DNA of 64,000 nucleotides from assembly GCF_001010285.1 (NCBI RefSeq), contig NZ_CP011104.1, positions 2,480,001 through 2,544,000 of the forward strand, written 5' to 3'. The DNA is from Photorhabdus thracensis. Lineage in GTDB: Bacteria > Pseudomonadota > Gammaproteobacteria > Enterobacterales > Enterobacteriaceae. Below the pieces are notes generated by a model. The model saw only the letters and a list, made by a program, of their open reading frames with translations, searched no databases and was not told the DNA's origin. The position numbers were made by a program, and so were the translations under genes. Shown piece by piece: positions 63,592-64,000 of this stretch (position 1 is the first letter of the stretch; every line of letters starts with the position of its first letter).

Positions 63592-64000
63592 ATGGAAAAG
63601 TTGGCATCTCTGTACCACGAACACATCTCTACATTGCAACAACGTACTCGCGAAGTACTGGCCCGTAATCAATTGGATGCTCTGCTTATTCACTCCGGTG
63701 AATTACAGCGTATTTTCTTGGATGACAGGGACTATCCTTTTAAAGTTAGTGCTCACTTCAAAGCTTGGGTACCCGTAACTAAAGTACCTAATTGTTGGTT
63801 ATGGGTAGATGGTATTAATAAGCCTAAATTATGGTTTTATTCACCGATAGATTATTGGCACAGTGTAGAACCGTTGCCAACCAGCTACTGGACTAAAGAA
63901 GTTGAAATGATTCATCTGGCAAATACCGGAGATATCAATTCAGAGTTAAGTACTTATGTGAAACAGAATGTTGCTTATATTGGTTGTTCACAACCAAGAG
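63592..64000 (+). CDS. pepQ: Xaa-Pro dipeptidase PepQ, N-terminal part (cut by the window edge)
   Basis: The frame from ATG 63592 ([12 protein letters not shown]) runs to the end of the window without a stop, about 136 codons of an expected ~443. [26 protein letters not shown] and [10 protein letters not shown] match E. coli PepQ closely. The dinuclear metal site is beyond the window. It is divergent from fadBA, the normal enterobacterial arrangement. A shadow frame at 63587 is not used. Confidence 0.93.
   Translation, partial: MEKLASLYHEHISTLQQRTREVLARNQLDALLIHSGELQRIFLDDRDYPFKVSAHFKAWVPVTKVPNCWLWVDGINKPKLWFYSPIDYWHSVEPLPTSYWTKEVEMIHLANTGDINSELSTYVKQNVAYIGCSQPR

Overview
The window looks like a low-GC member of the Enterobacterales, most likely Photorhabdus or a close relative in the Morganellaceae. 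The evidence is enterobacterial core genes in chromosomal order (metR/metE, udp-rmuC-ubiE-ubiJ-ubiB-tatABC, rfaH, pepE, ubiD-fre, fadBA/pepQ), protein sequences close to the E. coli versions, AT-rich spacers, and hemB sitting between tatC and rfaH. The genus is an inference; no marker gene was compared. No rRNA, tRNA or CRISPR array was seen.

Region 1 (1-12.1 kb, minus strand) is a restriction island. It reads hsdM - hsdS - PD-(D/E)XK/DUF5655 nuclease - hsdR - Dna2-like SF1 helicase. The helicase gene is split by an intact IS5-family element with a 4-bp target duplication (CTAG), and removing the element restores the reading frame exactly. An IS982-type transposase remnant lies at the edge of the island.

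Region 2 (12.1-17.6 kb) is sparse, AT-rich and decaying. It holds a cupin gene, a 173-bp sequence present twice in inverted orientation about 2.8 kb apart, an RtcB RNA ligase gene with two internal in-frame deletions that remove key active-site residues, an RlaP/YcgL-like nucleotidyltransferase, and a GNAT/DUF1778 toxin-antitoxin pair with a palindromic operator candidate.

Region 3 (17.6-26.2 kb, minus strand) is metabolic. One operon has DUF969, DUF979, PxpA, a PxpB-PxpC fusion and a biotin carboxylase-BCCP fusion, and is inferred to handle uptake and cleavage of 5-oxoproline. It is followed by the glutathione-dependent formaldehyde pathway (frmA, fghA).

Region 4 (26.2-36.7 kb) mixes a McrBC-like coiled-coil AAA+/DUF2357-nuclease pair, an unidentified 110-aa protein, eptB, a TauE/SafE permease, and an AbiE-type toxin-antitoxin locus whose antitoxin gene is split by an IS605-type tnpA/tnpB element and whose toxin gene survives only as about 13 codons.

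Region 5 (36.7-64 kb) is core chromosome: ghxP, yjcE, metR/metE, a Tat-exported intradiol dioxygenase, pcp, udp, a PTP-like phosphatase, a DedA protein, rmuC, ubiEJB, tatABC, a Pseudomonas-type hemB, rfaH, pepE, ubiD, fre, fadBA and the start of pepQ. Several regulatory sites are readable: paired CRP sites 52 bp apart before udp, tandem met boxes before metE, and a FadR-type operator before fadB.
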